DNA of 64,000 nucleotides from Torulaspora globosa. Its lineage: Eukaryota; Ascomycota; Saccharomycetes; Saccharomycetales; Saccharomycetaceae. The translations under genes were made by a program, and so were the position numbers. Below the pieces are notes generated by a model, which had not been told where the DNA came from, searched no databases, and was given only the letters and a program-made list of their open reading frames with translations. This document shows positions 53,254 to 62,640 of the stretch, in pieces. The stretch is taken from the NCBI RefSeq assembly GCF_014133895.1, contig NC_050730.1, positions 930,001 to 994,000 on the forward strand. Direction: 5' to 3'. The first letter of the stretch is position 1; each line of letters starts with the position of its first letter.

Positions 53254-56200
53254 TTACTCTTTGAAGTTACTATTTCGGTCAGCCTTTGCGGCTTTCTTCT
53301 CTAACTCATCCCAGTCCTCACCGTCATCGCTTCCATCTCCACCACTAAAGTCCTCACTTCCTTCATCGCTAAAATCTTCTTCCTCAGAATATGCGTCTTC
53401 ACCAGATGACGCACTTTCATCAGAGGGTTCCTCTTCCGATGCTTCATATTCACTAACTTCTTCTTCGCTCTGATCCGAAGCTTCATCATCGGATCCTGTA
53501 GCTAAAAAGGTCCAACCGCCGTCGAGGAAAAACTGATGTGGATCCTCTTGCAATGATTTCATGATGGTACTCCAGTTCAGATTGATGGATGAAACAGTGT
53601 AAGGAATATCCATATCGGTTAACCACTGCTTCAGGAAATCCAGAGATTCTATGGGAACAGTGTTGATATGTGTCACAGGCTTATTGAAATCCTTGTAAAC
53701 AAAAACCATATCAAAGTTCTTTAATCCGAATTGAACCCTTTCCAAGATACAAATTTCGACTTCTTCCAGGTTGATAACCAAAAACGGTGGCTCAATTAGT
53801 TGAACCAGGCAGTCGGTTGTGGGCATACAGAAGACCGCGGATCTACTGGGAACACCTTGAAATCCCAGATCCCTGAATGTACTTTCAACAGTCAGTAAAC
53901 CATTGGAGGCCTCAGCAATAGCATCGGCAAAATACTTGAATTCTTTATCTAGTGCAGCACGTTTTCTCCTTTCTTCCTGCTCCTGCTCTAACTCGTCCTC
54001 ATCACCATATCTTCTAAATTTCATTTGGGATTTTCTTCCAATACTAGTCTCATCAACAGCCATATCAGACGCTTCACGGTAAAATTGGACATCCTGGATT
54101 TTCTTTTTTCCCATCAAAATGGGATTCTTTAGGTGAATATGAATGATGACTATCAGCTCTCCCTTACAAGACTGGAAAATTAGATTCTTAATATTAGAGA
54201 AAAGGATGTCTATCCTGCTATCAGTCCTGAGTGGCGACTGATATCTGATACCATTCTCATGAATAAAAACAGTACTAGGGACACGTTTGCTGTCCGGACT
54301 TGGTCTAACAAAAATCTGATCAAGTCTCTTTGTTCTACCAGATCTATTTTCGATAAGCTTATCCTGCTGAACAACGTCAGCGAGCACTTTACGCTCCTGC
54401 TCACGCTTTGTGGACTCTTTCTTCAAATCTGTGATTTGCTTAAAAGCTTCACTGATGCGGTCTCCATCTTTAGATCTTAAAGTAATAGAACGGAAAAATT
54501 GATTATCAGGTGAATCTTCATAAGGCAGCTCTTCAACCTTCTTGGAAATGCCACCGGCTCCTGGGGAATGGAAATTTAACCGAATGTAAGTGTATTCGCC
54601 CTCTTCATTCTTTGACCCGTTCTTATATGAGTTGATGTGGAATGGTACTGGCCTACCGAAAATTGGTAAGATAATGGTTTGACTTTTCCAATCAACATGG
54701 ATTCTCAAATCGCGCACGTTAGTGGGAATCTGCGAATCACGAACATACGATTCATACTTCTTGAAATATTGACGTGGTTCGTTTCCTGAGCCATTAGCAT
54801 CCGCTGCGCTGAACCTCAGTAATCCATCTTTCTGCAACCTGTCGTGTAATTTCTTTTGATTCTCCTTACGAATCTGCTCCTTCTGAATTTCCACAGATTC
54901 GCCGCGAGCATCACCACGCAACTTTGTTTTCAAGATTTTTGAGTTTGGTTCAGGTTTCACCGGCTTCCTTGGCTTATTTTTCTCTGCTTCCTCTTCTTCG
55001 TTGTTGAAATAGAAGGAGATCTGAGCTTTTGATTTTGCGCAGTTCGTCAACAGACGAGGTTCTCCGGTCTCCCGTGCCAAGAAGACTGTATCAGCCTGTT
55101 GAAGAGCGTAAGTCTTATCTGTCTTTGCGTCTCTTAGGTTATTGAAACCAAAGGATATATTGAAACAGTCGCCTGCCTGAATTTTACGTGTGTCGTTCTT
55201 CGCATTTAATATAAAGGTCGAATCCCTAAATTCAAGACCTATAAGTGAGCCGATATTTTTGGTTAGATTTGCCACTAAATCAGGTCTTACCTTTTCGACA
55301 AACGAAACAACCGACTCGTATACTTCTTTGACGATCCGCCCAACTTTCAGCTGATTTTCAACGATTTCTTTCTGTAATTCAAGCATAAAGTCGTAATTTC
55401 TGACCATTTCTTCTGAAGGATCGATGAGAAAAGTCCTCGTGACGTTAGAGCAATAGTTATTATAACGTATACCACACGAAGCCAAGATACACCCATTACC
55501 TTGTAACTGGTCATTGTTGGATCTAGCCGATACTCTCAGATCAAACTTGCCACCAGACTGAATTATGGGCGAATAGGTCCAGTCAAGGAGATCCACACTA
55601 AATTTATGGCCTGGGGGACATAGTCCCGATAGATCGGGCGCCATTTTTTTCAGAAGCTTCACGTCATCGATCTTATTTTCGATTTTATCCGACAGCTTTG
55701 CATTAGTAATCCTCAAATCCTCATCTACAGCTCTGACCATTTCATCGGTGAGCAAATCCATAAATTTATCAGAGGCTTTACTTGCTACCGCTAGCATTGC
55801 TTCTTCTATTTCATCTTTCACTTCCCACACTTTTGAAAGACCAAGCGAGATGTCGAAGATCTCGAATTCGTTCTCCTTGACCGCTTCTTCCCACAGCGGA
55901 TTCCATTCGGTCATAAACTTACCTTGGTAGGAGTTCTTCTCAGGTGTTCCAACCTTTTTTCCCGCCTCTTTCATCAACTGTATGACATCCACAAACAATT
56001 TCTTATTGTGCTCCGGTTCTTTACTATTCCTCTGCCACAGTTCCAGTTTCACTTTCTCATCTTTAAATAGGTCAACAGCTTTTTCCAAATGCTTAGCCTT
56101 GGCTGCGCTTGTTATAATCACAATTTTCGATGGCACCAAAACGATCACAGTAGCCCGGAATTCATAACTCAGTAGCCAATTGTGAAGGATAGTGGTTTTC

Positions 56201-56337
56201 TGATATGGATTTTCATCATTCGAAGAACCAAAAACGAATAACAGAGAATTTGGCGAATTATCAAACTGCTCGTATTGGGAATGAAGAGACAAAAGCCTCT
56301 TTTTGAAGAGATCATAATCAATATTCAGTTCCTCCAT
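53254..56337 (-). CDS. SPT16: FACT histone chaperone subunit Spt16
   Basis: A 1027-residue protein, near the 1035 of S. cerevisiae Spt16. The N-terminal aminopeptidase-like domain (1 to about 450) begins MEELNIDYDLFKKRLLSLHSQY and contains CGIRYNNYCSNVTRTFLIDP. A dimerisation region follows (about 480-630), with RDSQIPTNVRDLRIHVDWKSQ. The tandem pleckstrin-like middle domain (about 640-930) contains VRPSPDSKRVPSTVFIHENG. The C-terminal tail (about 955-1012) is strongly acidic and ends with a basic KKAAKADR patch that serves in histone binding and nuclear import. With Pob3 it forms FACT. A Reb1-type site and a CACGTG palindrome lie 140-160 bases upstream. Confidence 0.97.
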   Translation of the reverse strand: MEELNIDYDLFKKRLLSLHSQYEQFDNSPNSLLFVFGSSNDENPYQKTTILHNWLLSYEFRATVIVLVPSKIVIITSAAKAKHLEKAVDLFKDEKVKLELWQRNSKEPEHNKKLFVDVIQLMKEAGKKVGTPEKNSYQGKFMTEWNPLWEEAVKENEFEIFDISLGLSKVWEVKDEIEEAMLAVASKASDKFMDLLTDEMVRAVDEDLRITNAKLSDKIENKIDDVKLLKKMAPDLSGLCPPGHKFSVDLLDWTYSPIIQSGGKFDLRVSARSNNDQLQGNGCILASCGIRYNNYCSNVTRTFLIDPSEEMVRNYDFMLELQKEIVENQLKVGRIVKEVYESVVSFVEKVRPDLVANLTKNIGSLIGLEFRDSTFILNAKNDTRKIQAGDCFNISFGFNNLRDAKTDKTYALQQADTVFLARETGEPRLLTNCAKSKAQISFYFNNEEEEAEKNKPRKPVKPEPNSKILKTKLRGDARGESVEIQKEQIRKENQKKLHDRLQKDGLLRFSAADANGSGNEPRQYFKKYESYVRDSQIPTNVRDLRIHVDWKSQTIILPIFGRPVPFHINSYKNGSKNEEGEYTYIRLNFHSPGAGGISKKVEELPYEDSPDNQFFRSITLRSKDGDRISEAFKQITDLKKESTKREQERKVLADVVQQDKLIENRSGRTKRLDQIFVRPSPDSKRVPSTVFIHENGIRYQSPLRTDSRIDILFSNIKNLIFQSCKGELIVIIHIHLKNPILMGKKKIQDVQFYREASDMAVDETSIGRKSQMKFRRYGDEDELEQEQEERRKRAALDKEFKYFADAIAEASNGLLTVESTFRDLGFQGVPSRSAVFCMPTTDCLVQLIEPPFLVINLEEVEICILERVQFGLKNFDMVFVYKDFNKPVTHINTVPIESLDFLKQWLTDMDIPYTVSSINLNWSTIMKSLQEDPHQFFLDGGWTFLATGSDDEASDQSEEEVSEYEASEEEPSDESASSGEDAYSEEEDFSDEGSEDFSGGDGSDDGEDWDELEKKAAKADRNSNFKE

Positions 56338-56474
56338 GACGAGATACCAAATAAGAACGATCCAATTAGGTACCGGACGCGGTCGCTATGGCTCTCACTG
56401 CACACTTCAATTAACTTGAAAAGTTTGCCACCTTTAAGTTTTGATATAGCGATTCTACTTACAGTTGTTGAGTG

Positions 56475-56494
56475 CGGGTAACTTGGGTCACGTG
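56475..56494. promoter_or_regulatory. Reb1-type and CACGTG sites upstream of SPT16
   Basis: CGGGTAA (56475-56481) matches the Reb1 core, and TCACGTGA centred on 56489-56494 matches Cbf1-type sites. The pair lies about 140-155 bases from the SPT16 start and probably defines the nucleosome-free promoter. Confidence 0.6.
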
Positions 56495-56579
56495 AATCTA
56501 CTGCAATAAGCTTCAACAGTCGCTACTAAAGCTAGTTTCTATAAAGCTGCTTAATCTGGAATGATTGGGACCATCGATC

Positions 56580-57878
56580 TCATGGCAATGGAGCGTACAA
56601 GATCTGGGTGACGTACTTCCTTTTATATCTGACGATGGAGGCGACACACAGGGTATTATGCTTGATACTGCTGGTCGCGAGATGGTTCAAAACGACATGA
56701 TTCGGGATGGGCAGAGCACCGGAATTGTTCTCATTGTTGTCTCCCTGCGAGCTGGAGTAACTGTTCAGCGGCACGTCTTCTAAATGGGGAGGCAGCTGTG
56801 GGGGAGTTAGCCACGCCATATTTTGGTGGTTGTTTTGCTGCTGGTCGAGCGTTAGGTAGTACTGTTCCATAACGGTGGGATCCGTAAAGACAGCAGGTAT
56901 GTCCTGCGTGTACTCTAGGGAGGGCTTTGCTGGCAGTTCCTCACGGAATCGAGTGAATCCATTACCAATCTCATCGGGCTCCTTCTCGATCTCCAATGCA
57001 ATGCGAGAACGCGCACTTACAGGATGCGTAGTCTTGTCCTTATCCTTCCTGGAGCTGTAAGGAGGCGGTTGTTGCCCACTCGCCGGCGGCTTGCTAACCT
57101 GCGACGGGGCCGTCACCTCTAGGTAATTGACAAAATTACCCATTTGATCGGTCGCAGTTGGCAAGTAATCGCTAAACCTCAACTCATTATCCACAATAAA
57201 CCTGAATCTGTGAGTGCCAACCGGCAGCTGTAGTTTCACATGTAGTAGCCCAGGATGACCTGGCACCGGCACCAAGCCTATCATCTTTCTCCAGCCCGTG
57301 AACGAACCAGTCACATAGACTTTCTCACCGCCCTGTTGCCAAGTTATATCGACCGGGACCATGGAATCTCGAAGCCCCGAACGTTCTCTCTGCTGCACGT
57401 CCTGTTCCGGCCCTTTGCGCTCCGAAGCTGCCGGCGAGCCGCGAGCCCCGCTATCTTTATTCGTCTCGTCTACACTGCTACCGCGTATATCTCCGGCGCT
57501 ATTCAGACTTGAAGTGCTACCATCGCCAGAGTTATTTCTTTCATCGCCCGAGTCCGCCTGGTCGTCCGTTCCATGCTCTTGGTGCTGCGAATAGGGGGGG
57601 ATCTCATCTTCGTCATCGTTGAATATCAGCGTCGACTTCCGCCTTGCCACCTGGGGTGGACGCGCTTCCAACTCGGGAGGTCCATCGATGTTCATCTGCG
57701 ACAATGAATGGCTCAAAGATGTATCGGTTCCCTCATAGGGCGAGATGTCCTCCCTGGAAGCGTCCCTCACGTCCAGCATCGAAACGTCCTTATTTTCTTC
57801 CGCCATTGCTTTAGAATTTACTCCACTTGAACCTAACTCGCCAATGTGATGATGTCTTTTAGCCGGTATATTTCCCAT
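56580..57878 (-). CDS. SIP2: SNF1/AMPK beta subunit (Sip2/Gal83)
   Basis: A 432-residue beta subunit. MGN at the start fits N-myristoylation, which Sip2 has. Residues 30-170 are polar and acidic. The glycogen-binding CBM48 domain spans about 174-255 (VPVDITWQQGGEKVYVTGSF to FVNYLEV). The C-terminal ASC domain spans about 305-432, with QYYLTLDQQQNN, PPQLPPHLEDVPLN, and NHVVLNHLATSSIKHNTLCV, and it binds Snf1 and Snf4. SIP2 (YGL208W) and GAL83 (YER027C) are ohnologues of this gene; which one it resembles more cannot be settled by eye. It is followed upstream by a MIG2/3 gene on the same strand, so two glucose-repression genes are adjacent. Confidence 0.95.
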   Translation of the reverse strand: MGNIPAKRHHHIGELGSSGVNSKAMAEENKDVSMLDVRDASREDISPYEGTDTSLSHSLSQMNIDGPPELEARPPQVARRKSTLIFNDDEDEIPPYSQHQEHGTDDQADSGDERNNSGDGSTSSLNSAGDIRGSSVDETNKDSGARGSPAASERKGPEQDVQQRERSGLRDSMVPVDITWQQGGEKVYVTGSFTGWRKMIGLVPVPGHPGLLHVKLQLPVGTHRFRFIVDNELRFSDYLPTATDQMGNFVNYLEVTAPSQVSKPPASGQQPPPYSSRKDKDKTTHPVSARSRIALEIEKEPDEIGNGFTRFREELPAKPSLEYTQDIPAVFTDPTVMEQYYLTLDQQQNNHQNMAWLTPPQLPPHLEDVPLNSYSSSQGDNNENNSGALPIPNHVVLNHLATSSIKHNTLCVASIVRYKRKYVTQILYAPLP

Positions 57879-58185
57879 GGAGTTCGAACACGCTTATCTT
57901 ACAACAGAGTTCTCCACAACCGAACAACAGATTCACCAGCCCAAAGCCAACAATCGTATCTCACTGACGGATCCACTGGAACAATCGGCGGCCTAGATAA
58001 GCCCAACAGCCTCGCAATCCAACTCTATATCTGTATCGACATCCAGTCAACACTGTCGTACAAAGCTGTGGTTTCCAGGTCTTCTTACTGAGTATGCTAG
58101 CGGGTGCCGTGCTTCGCGATATTTCACCATAATAAGCTGAATCTATATACTTCTATCAAAAACCTGAATCGTTAATCATTGCCAT
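57879..58185. other. Intergenic region upstream of SIP2/GAL83
   Basis: About 300 bases between two leftward genes, comprising the SIP2 promoter and the MIG 3' end. No specific site is recognised. Confidence 0.5.
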
Positions 58186-59277
58186 CTATTGTACATTGTT
58201 CCCGTCAATCACCGCTGCATTTGCGTCTTGAAAGTTATGTATCTGCTTTAAAACGTTGCTTATTGGCGGTAGCTTGATTTTGGCCGGATGCGATCCGTTG
58301 AGTGCGTCGCCAGTGTCGAGATCGTCGCCCTCATCGTCTGCGTTGTCTTCGTCGTCTGTAGTCAATTGAAAACTGGCTTTGCCCGGTGTTCTGCGGGCCA
58401 TGCTGAGACTCGGGCGCTTGCTATCCAGGTAAGCCCCACCGAGCTGCTCTTTGAACGTCCTGGGATCGTCGTTGTTCAGCATGGTCGCCAACGAGACGAC
58501 GCTGCTAGCTGCAGAGACAGGCCGAGACCCCACCGGGGAAGTGGGCAGCGAAAGTGTGTCGTTCCTCGTGAATCTTGTCTGTAGCGGTGTCATGCCTTGT
58601 AGTGAGCTCAGAACTGAGTTTAGCGTCTTTGTGAACTTCCTCTGCGGTTGCTTGGCCTGACTTGGTTCCTTCAGGCTCACTGGTGTACCCGGAACAGAGG
58701 CTGCAAGGAAACTGCCGGATCCGGAGAAGATCGAGGACCCCACGTCGGTCGATGCCAGCGAGCTGGAAGAGTTGTAATACAGAGGTAGAGCCGGCGGGGC
58801 CAGGTGAGCGGGATGTGGCGACGTTAATGGATTGCCCAAAGCAGGCGACGCGGCGTTCGGTACGGCTTTGTTACTTGCCAGCCTTGGCGGAACCACTATT
58901 GGTATAACCACTGGAGGCAGAGTAGTCCCCGGCGGAGAAGCCGTTATGCCTGGTAAGTGATGCAGAACGTCCGCGCTCGGCGCAATCGCTGACAGTACTG
59001 AGCTATCTTCCTGTACAGAGGTGGGCTTGTTTACGCATTTATCCCTCTTGGATCTTCGATGAGAGCTGCCTGAATGGGTCCTTGCATGTCTTTTCAGCTC
59101 ATCGCTTCGACTAAAGCTCTTCCCGCAAGTTCCAAAAGTGCAACGATGCGGTTTCTCGCCTGTATGCGTTCTGATGTGCCTCTTTTTATGCTCCAATCTA
59201 TGAAACCCTCGCGCGCAAATCTCACATTTGAAAGGCCTTTCCTCATTATCTGCTGGAAAGCTATTTTTCTTACTCAT
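58186..59277 (-). CDS. MIG2: Glucose-repression zinc-finger repressor (Mig2/Mig3)
   Basis: A 363-residue protein with two C2H2 fingers of the Mig/EGR-WT1 type at the N-terminus: finger 1 at residues 16-38 (Cys18, Cys21, His34, His38) and finger 2 at 44-68 (Cys46, Cys51, His64, His68), joined by the linker HTGEKPH. The contact residues RLEHKKRH and RSDELKRH are those of Mig proteins that bind SYGGGG. The remainder is Ser/Pro/Thr-rich and disordered, with short conserved patches such as [19 protein letters not shown]2 (YGL209W) and MIG3 (YER028C) are ohnologues that match this position between SIP2/GAL83 and SMB1/YPT32. The upstream region carries Rgt1-type sites, as expected for a glucose-induced gene. 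Confidence 0.94.
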   Translation of the reverse strand: MSKKNSFPADNEERPFKCEICARGFHRLEHKKRHIRTHTGEKPHRCTFGTCGKSFSRSDELKRHARTHSGSSHRRSKRDKCVNKPTSVQEDSSVLSAIAPSADVLHHLPGITASPPGTTLPPVVIPIVVPPRLASNKAVPNAASPALGNPLTSPHPAHLAPPALPLYYNSSSSLASTDVGSSIFSGSGSFLAASVPGTPVSLKEPSQAKQPQRKFTKTLNSVLSSLQGMTPLQTRFTRNDTLSLPTSPVGSRPVSAASSVVSLATMLNNDDPRTFKEQLGGAYLDSKRPSLSMARRTPGKASFQLTTDDEDNADDEGDDLDTGDALNGSHPAKIKLPPISNVLKQIHNFQDANAAVIDGNNVQ

Positions 59278-60004
59278 TGCGAGCTATTAGAAGCTATTAC
59301 TTGCTTTTAGTTCTACCAATCGCCAGTTGGATGGATCATAAGCTATCTATAAACTGAATTCCACAACACAAGGTAGCAGAACCCCACCTTGAGGACCCGA
59401 TTCTCGGTTCGTCTTGACCACTGCTTGTTATAACTCTAACTGACATGGGTGACCTACGGAACAACTCTTTGCGGACGGAAAAATATGAAAGCCGCCTACG
59501 ACGTTGTCTGCGCTCGCGAGCGAGAAAAGTTCTTCCGTTTCTTTTGTTCTCGCCAGGCCTCCCGCATTTTCATTAGATAAACGGAAAAACTCTCTGCGCG
59601 CTTCTCACGCCTACGTGTCTTCTTCGGCGGCGGAGCAATGTTCATGAAGCGGGTCAACCGCGCAGCTGGAAAAACGTTCGATCAGTAGACGATATATTTG
59701 GCGGAGGTGGGGGCGGGACATTAGGGGTTTTTTATAAGCTTTTTTGCTAGTTATTCCGCCTGCGCTCCATCTCAGAAGTCTCGGAAAATCTCTACAGACC
59801 CGGATAAATAAGCCTTTCCTATAGAATGAGAAGTGTATACACCTATAGTGGCTCGACAAGTCGACAGTAAGTCTTGAAACGACAGAAGCAGCAGCGCTTC
59901 TTTATCTGCTCTTGGTATTACCAGTTCCTCGCCAGGCATCCTCGCTTGTGGTCAAACTTACATATTGGCCCAACAGTGTACAGTTTCTACAGAACACTTA
60001 CCCG
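59278..60004. promoter_or_regulatory. MIG2/3 upstream region with six Rgt1-type sites
   Basis: CGGANNA occurs at 59457-59463, 59476-59482, 59531-59537 (minus strand), 59582-59588, 59782-59788 and 59801-59807. Rgt1 binds clusters of CGGANNA and represses MIG2 and hexose-transporter genes in the absence of glucose in S. cerevisiae. The region reads leftward into the MIG gene; the SMB1 3' end is at its right edge. Confidence 0.65.
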
Positions 60005-60514
60005 TCACCTTCCCACATCTTGTCTTTTCTTGAATCCCGGCGGCGGCTGAAATTTCCTCTTTTGAGGCAGTGCATCGTGTGGTAGTCCGTTTGTTCCCGT
60101 GGCGTACCTGTTGGACGGAGGCTTGTTCACACCGCTGCTCTTATTCTTGGATCGCTGTCTTCGTTGCTTCTGGATTTTTTTCTGTTGTTTCTCGACCCCG
60201 GCCAGTCTCTCCTTCTTCGTCAGCGCTGGTTTGTCCTCCACTACTGTCGACAGTATCTGTTCGCCTCTTAGTATGGTCAGTCCCAGCACTCGCTTTTCCA
60301 CTTTGACGGCCGTGTCTGTCAGGTCTCTTCGCAACTTATCAATCTGTGTTCTGGGAACCCTCTCTTCCGTGCAGTTCTTCAATACAACGTTCATGTGTTT
60401 GTCAAACGCCATCAGCTCTCCGATATAGACTCTGCCATCCTGACTGATAATCCGCAGTCTGTAGCCCACCAAATTGGACAACCTACTATTCTGCTTCACG
60501 CTGAAACTTGCCAT
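60005..60514 (-). CDS. SMB1: Spliceosomal core protein SmB
   Basis: A 169-residue Sm protein from the ATG at 60514. The start MASFSVKQNSRLSNLVGYRL aligns residue for residue with the first twelve of S. cerevisiae Smb1. The Sm1 motif (DGRVYIGELMAFDKHMNVVL) and Sm2 motif (VLGLTILRGEQIL) are complete. A basic, Lys/Arg-rich tail follows and ends in QPPPGFKKR, matching the yeast QPPPGFKRK end. Two upstream in-frame ATGs (60532 and 60520) would add six or two residues. SmB is part of the heptameric ring on U1, U2, U4 and U5 snRNAs. It is divergent from CHZ1, with about 190 bases between them, as YER029C-YER030W. Confidence 0.95.
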   Translation of the reverse strand: MASFSVKQNSRLSNLVGYRLRIISQDGRVYIGELMAFDKHMNVVLKNCTEERVPRTQIDKLRRDLTDTAVKVEKRVLGLTILRGEQILSTVVEDKPALTKKERLAGVEKQQKKIQKQRRQRSKNKSSGVNKPPSNRYATGTNGLPHDALPQKRKFQPPPGFKKRQDVGR

Positions 60515-60700
60515 GGCCATCCTATTGAACAATCAGACTCTCCTATTCACTGAGACGTGGTTCTGCTTGTCATCGAAGTGTTTAGCTGTGTAGCATTTTT
60601 TTCCACCAGCAATTACAGGTATCGAACTAGCAGAAAATAAGGCGTTCATCAGGTATAACAGAATACAAAGCCAGGCCTCTAGGAAGGTGCCATAATCCCA

Positions 60701-61096
60701 ATGACTGAAGCTAGCAAGGACAAGAGATCGCTGGAGGACGAAACTGCGAAAGAAGCGTTTGAAAAGAGCCCAGAAAAGAAGAGTTCGCACAAGAGAAGAA
60801 GAAGGAACTATGACGAGCACGATGCTGAGGTTACCAAGGACGAGGAGACCAAGAAAACTACCGAGGACAAGGAACTAGTCGACGGAGAGGAGGAATCTGA
60901 TCTAGACGATGCTAAATTGGACGCAATGGTGGATCAGGATGAGGCCGAAGATGATCTGGCCGAGATAGATACCAGCAACATCATCACTACCGGCAGGAGA
61001 ACTCGTGGCAAGGTGATCGACTACAAGAAGACCGCGGAGGAACTGGACAAAGAGAATGAGGACGCGGAAGAAGAGGACGCGGAATTCAAAGAGTGA
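60701..61096 (+). CDS. CHZ1: Histone chaperone Chz1 for H2A.Z-H2B
   Basis: A 131-residue, acidic, disordered protein. The CHZ motif that wraps H2A.Z-H2B is present near residues 84-107 (DLAEIDTSNIITTGRRTRGK then VIDY), with acidic stretches on both sides. The N-terminus has a Lys/Arg cluster (SSHKRRRRNYDEHD) that could serve nuclear import. S. cerevisiae Chz1 (YER030W) is 153 residues. Chz1 delivers H2A.Z-H2B dimers for exchange by the SWR1 complex. It is convergent with YPT31, with 67 bases between them. Confidence 0.95.
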   Translation: MTEASKDKRSLEDETAKEAFEKSPEKKSSHKRRRRNYDEHDAEVTKDEETKKTTEDKELVDGEEESDLDDAKLDAMVDQDEAEDDLAEIDTSNIITTGRRTRGKVIDYKKTAEELDKENEDAEEEDAEFKE

Positions 61097-61163
61097 ACTC
61101 GCGGGAGCTATATTACGTTTTACCTACGATAACCCTATTGACGATACTATGTAGAATCGATTC

Positions 61164-61888
61164 TTAGCAACAGTTGCTTGAACTCTTCTTTTTGTGCTCA
61201 TTAGGAGCCGGAGTGAGGCTGATGGTGGGGCCCCTCGGAGCATTGGCTGCGCCGTTGTTGTTGGACTCACCCAGGTCGACCTGGTGCTTGCTTACCATCT
61301 GGTATATCGCGGTGATCAACTCTCTGAAAGCCAGCTCGACGTTCTCGCTCTTGAGAGCGCTCGTCTCCGTGAAAAGCAGCTGGTTTTCCTGCGCAAAATT
61401 CCTGGCCTCATCGGTGGGTACCGCACGCAGGTGATCCAGATCGGACTTGTTACCGATCAGCCCCACCGCTACGTTGTCGTCCGCGTTCTCCCTCAGCTCC
61501 GTCAGCCAATGGTTACAGTTCTCGTAGCTGCTGGGCTTACTTATATCGTACACGATCAGCGCTCCAACCGCGCCTCTGTAGTACGCCGAGGTGATTGCAC
61601 GGTATCTTTCCTGGCCTGCCGTGTCCCATATCTGCGCCTTTATCTTCTTGCCCTCCACCTCGATGGTTCTCGTTGCAAACTCGACCCCGATGGTCGACTT
61701 AGACTCCATGTTGAAGTCGTTAGTTGTGAACCGCGACAGTAGGTTCGATTTACCGACTCCAGAGTCCCCAATCAGCACAACTACGCCACGTTAGTAAACC
61801 AAGCCCTCAGATCCGTTTTTCGTCCAACCAACGATAACATACTCTTGAATAGATAGTCATAATCGTAACCGTAATCCTCGTTATTCAT
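61164..61888 (-). CDS. YPT31: Rab11-type GTPase Ypt31/Ypt32, one intron
   Basis: A spliced gene read leftward: exon 1 is 61888-61843 (46 bases), the intron 61842-61781, and exon 2 61780-61164. The spliced product has 220 residues and begins [20 protein letters not shown], as expected for Ypt31/Ypt32 (about 222). Without splicing the frame would begin inside the P-loop. GTPase motifs are complete: GDSGVGKS, the effector region STIGVEF, WDTAGQE, NKSD and ETSAL. The C-terminus ends in CC for double geranylgeranylation. The Rab acts in trans-Golgi exit and exocytic recycling. YPT31 (YER031C) and YPT32 (YGL210W) are ohnologues, and I do not recall an intron in either. Confidence 0.95.
61781..61842 (-). 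other. Spliceosomal intron of YPT31 (62 bases)
   Basis: On the minus strand the intron has a perfect GTATGT 5' site (61842-61837), a perfect TACTAAC branch sequence (61796-61790) and a TAG 3' site (61783-61781). The exon junction AAG-A|TT restores KIVLIG in the P-loop strand. Confidence 0.95.
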
Positions 61889-62640
61889 CCTACACCAAAC
61901 CCGTCTTGCAAGCCACCAAATGAACACTCCAAACGCCACCTAGAGACACCTCAACGCTGGATACTCGCTGTTGATCTTTTAAACCGTCCTACTAGCTGGT
62001 TTTTCCTTACAAGCACCCATCTAACTGTATCGAGGTTACTTTAAACGAAGAACCGATGAGCAAGATTAAGCTGAATAGACGGTCGATCTGGCTGTTTCGA
62101 AGCCTTCAAGCCCTGCTGGCGGGCGTCTGGACCGGTGCCGCTGGGAGGAGCCGCTTACGCTGCCGCGAGAGAGTGCTGTGGTGTTCTTCAGCGCTCAGGA
62201 CGCCAAACTACGTGACGGGATGCCAAGAGCATCGAGAGAGGCGGCCAGGACGCTGCTACGCCCAGGATACGCGTTGCTGTTGCGGGTTGACACGCGCCGG
62301 TAGGGCTGAGCGGGACGGTGTCGTTGATTTTGCGTCAAACTGAGCGGTTCGCCGGAAAGACGTCCCTGAGAACAAGACTGGCGGGTGAGACCGGGGCAGC
62401 AGAGGCTCAACACGCTTGGTCGAGGATCCTGGCGCGTTCCTGACGCAGATTAGTCGTTGGGAGCGCATTTCACGTGGTTTCGAGTTGTTTCCCAATTGGT
62501 GCCAGATGTAAACAAGGCTTTAAGCCCTGGATGTTGTCGAAGAGAAGAAAGAAAATCGAGGAATTCAGCTGTTGAAGGGTGCTACTACAGCTTCTCGAGC
62601 AGCACATTGCACTGCCGTTTTGGTTCGAATAGTGGCCCCG
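61889..62640. other. Divergent intergenic region YPT31-FIR1
   Basis: About 750 bases containing both promoters. Several short open frames cross it but none looks like protein. The FIR1 frame is closed by a TAA at 62521, and the first in-frame ATG is at 62641. No RNA gene was recognised. Confidence 0.55.

Noticed and set aside
62056..62343. A 95-codon frame in the YPT31-FIR1 interval.
   Set aside because: Arg/Cys-rich composition with no conservation; it ends before the real FIR1 start.
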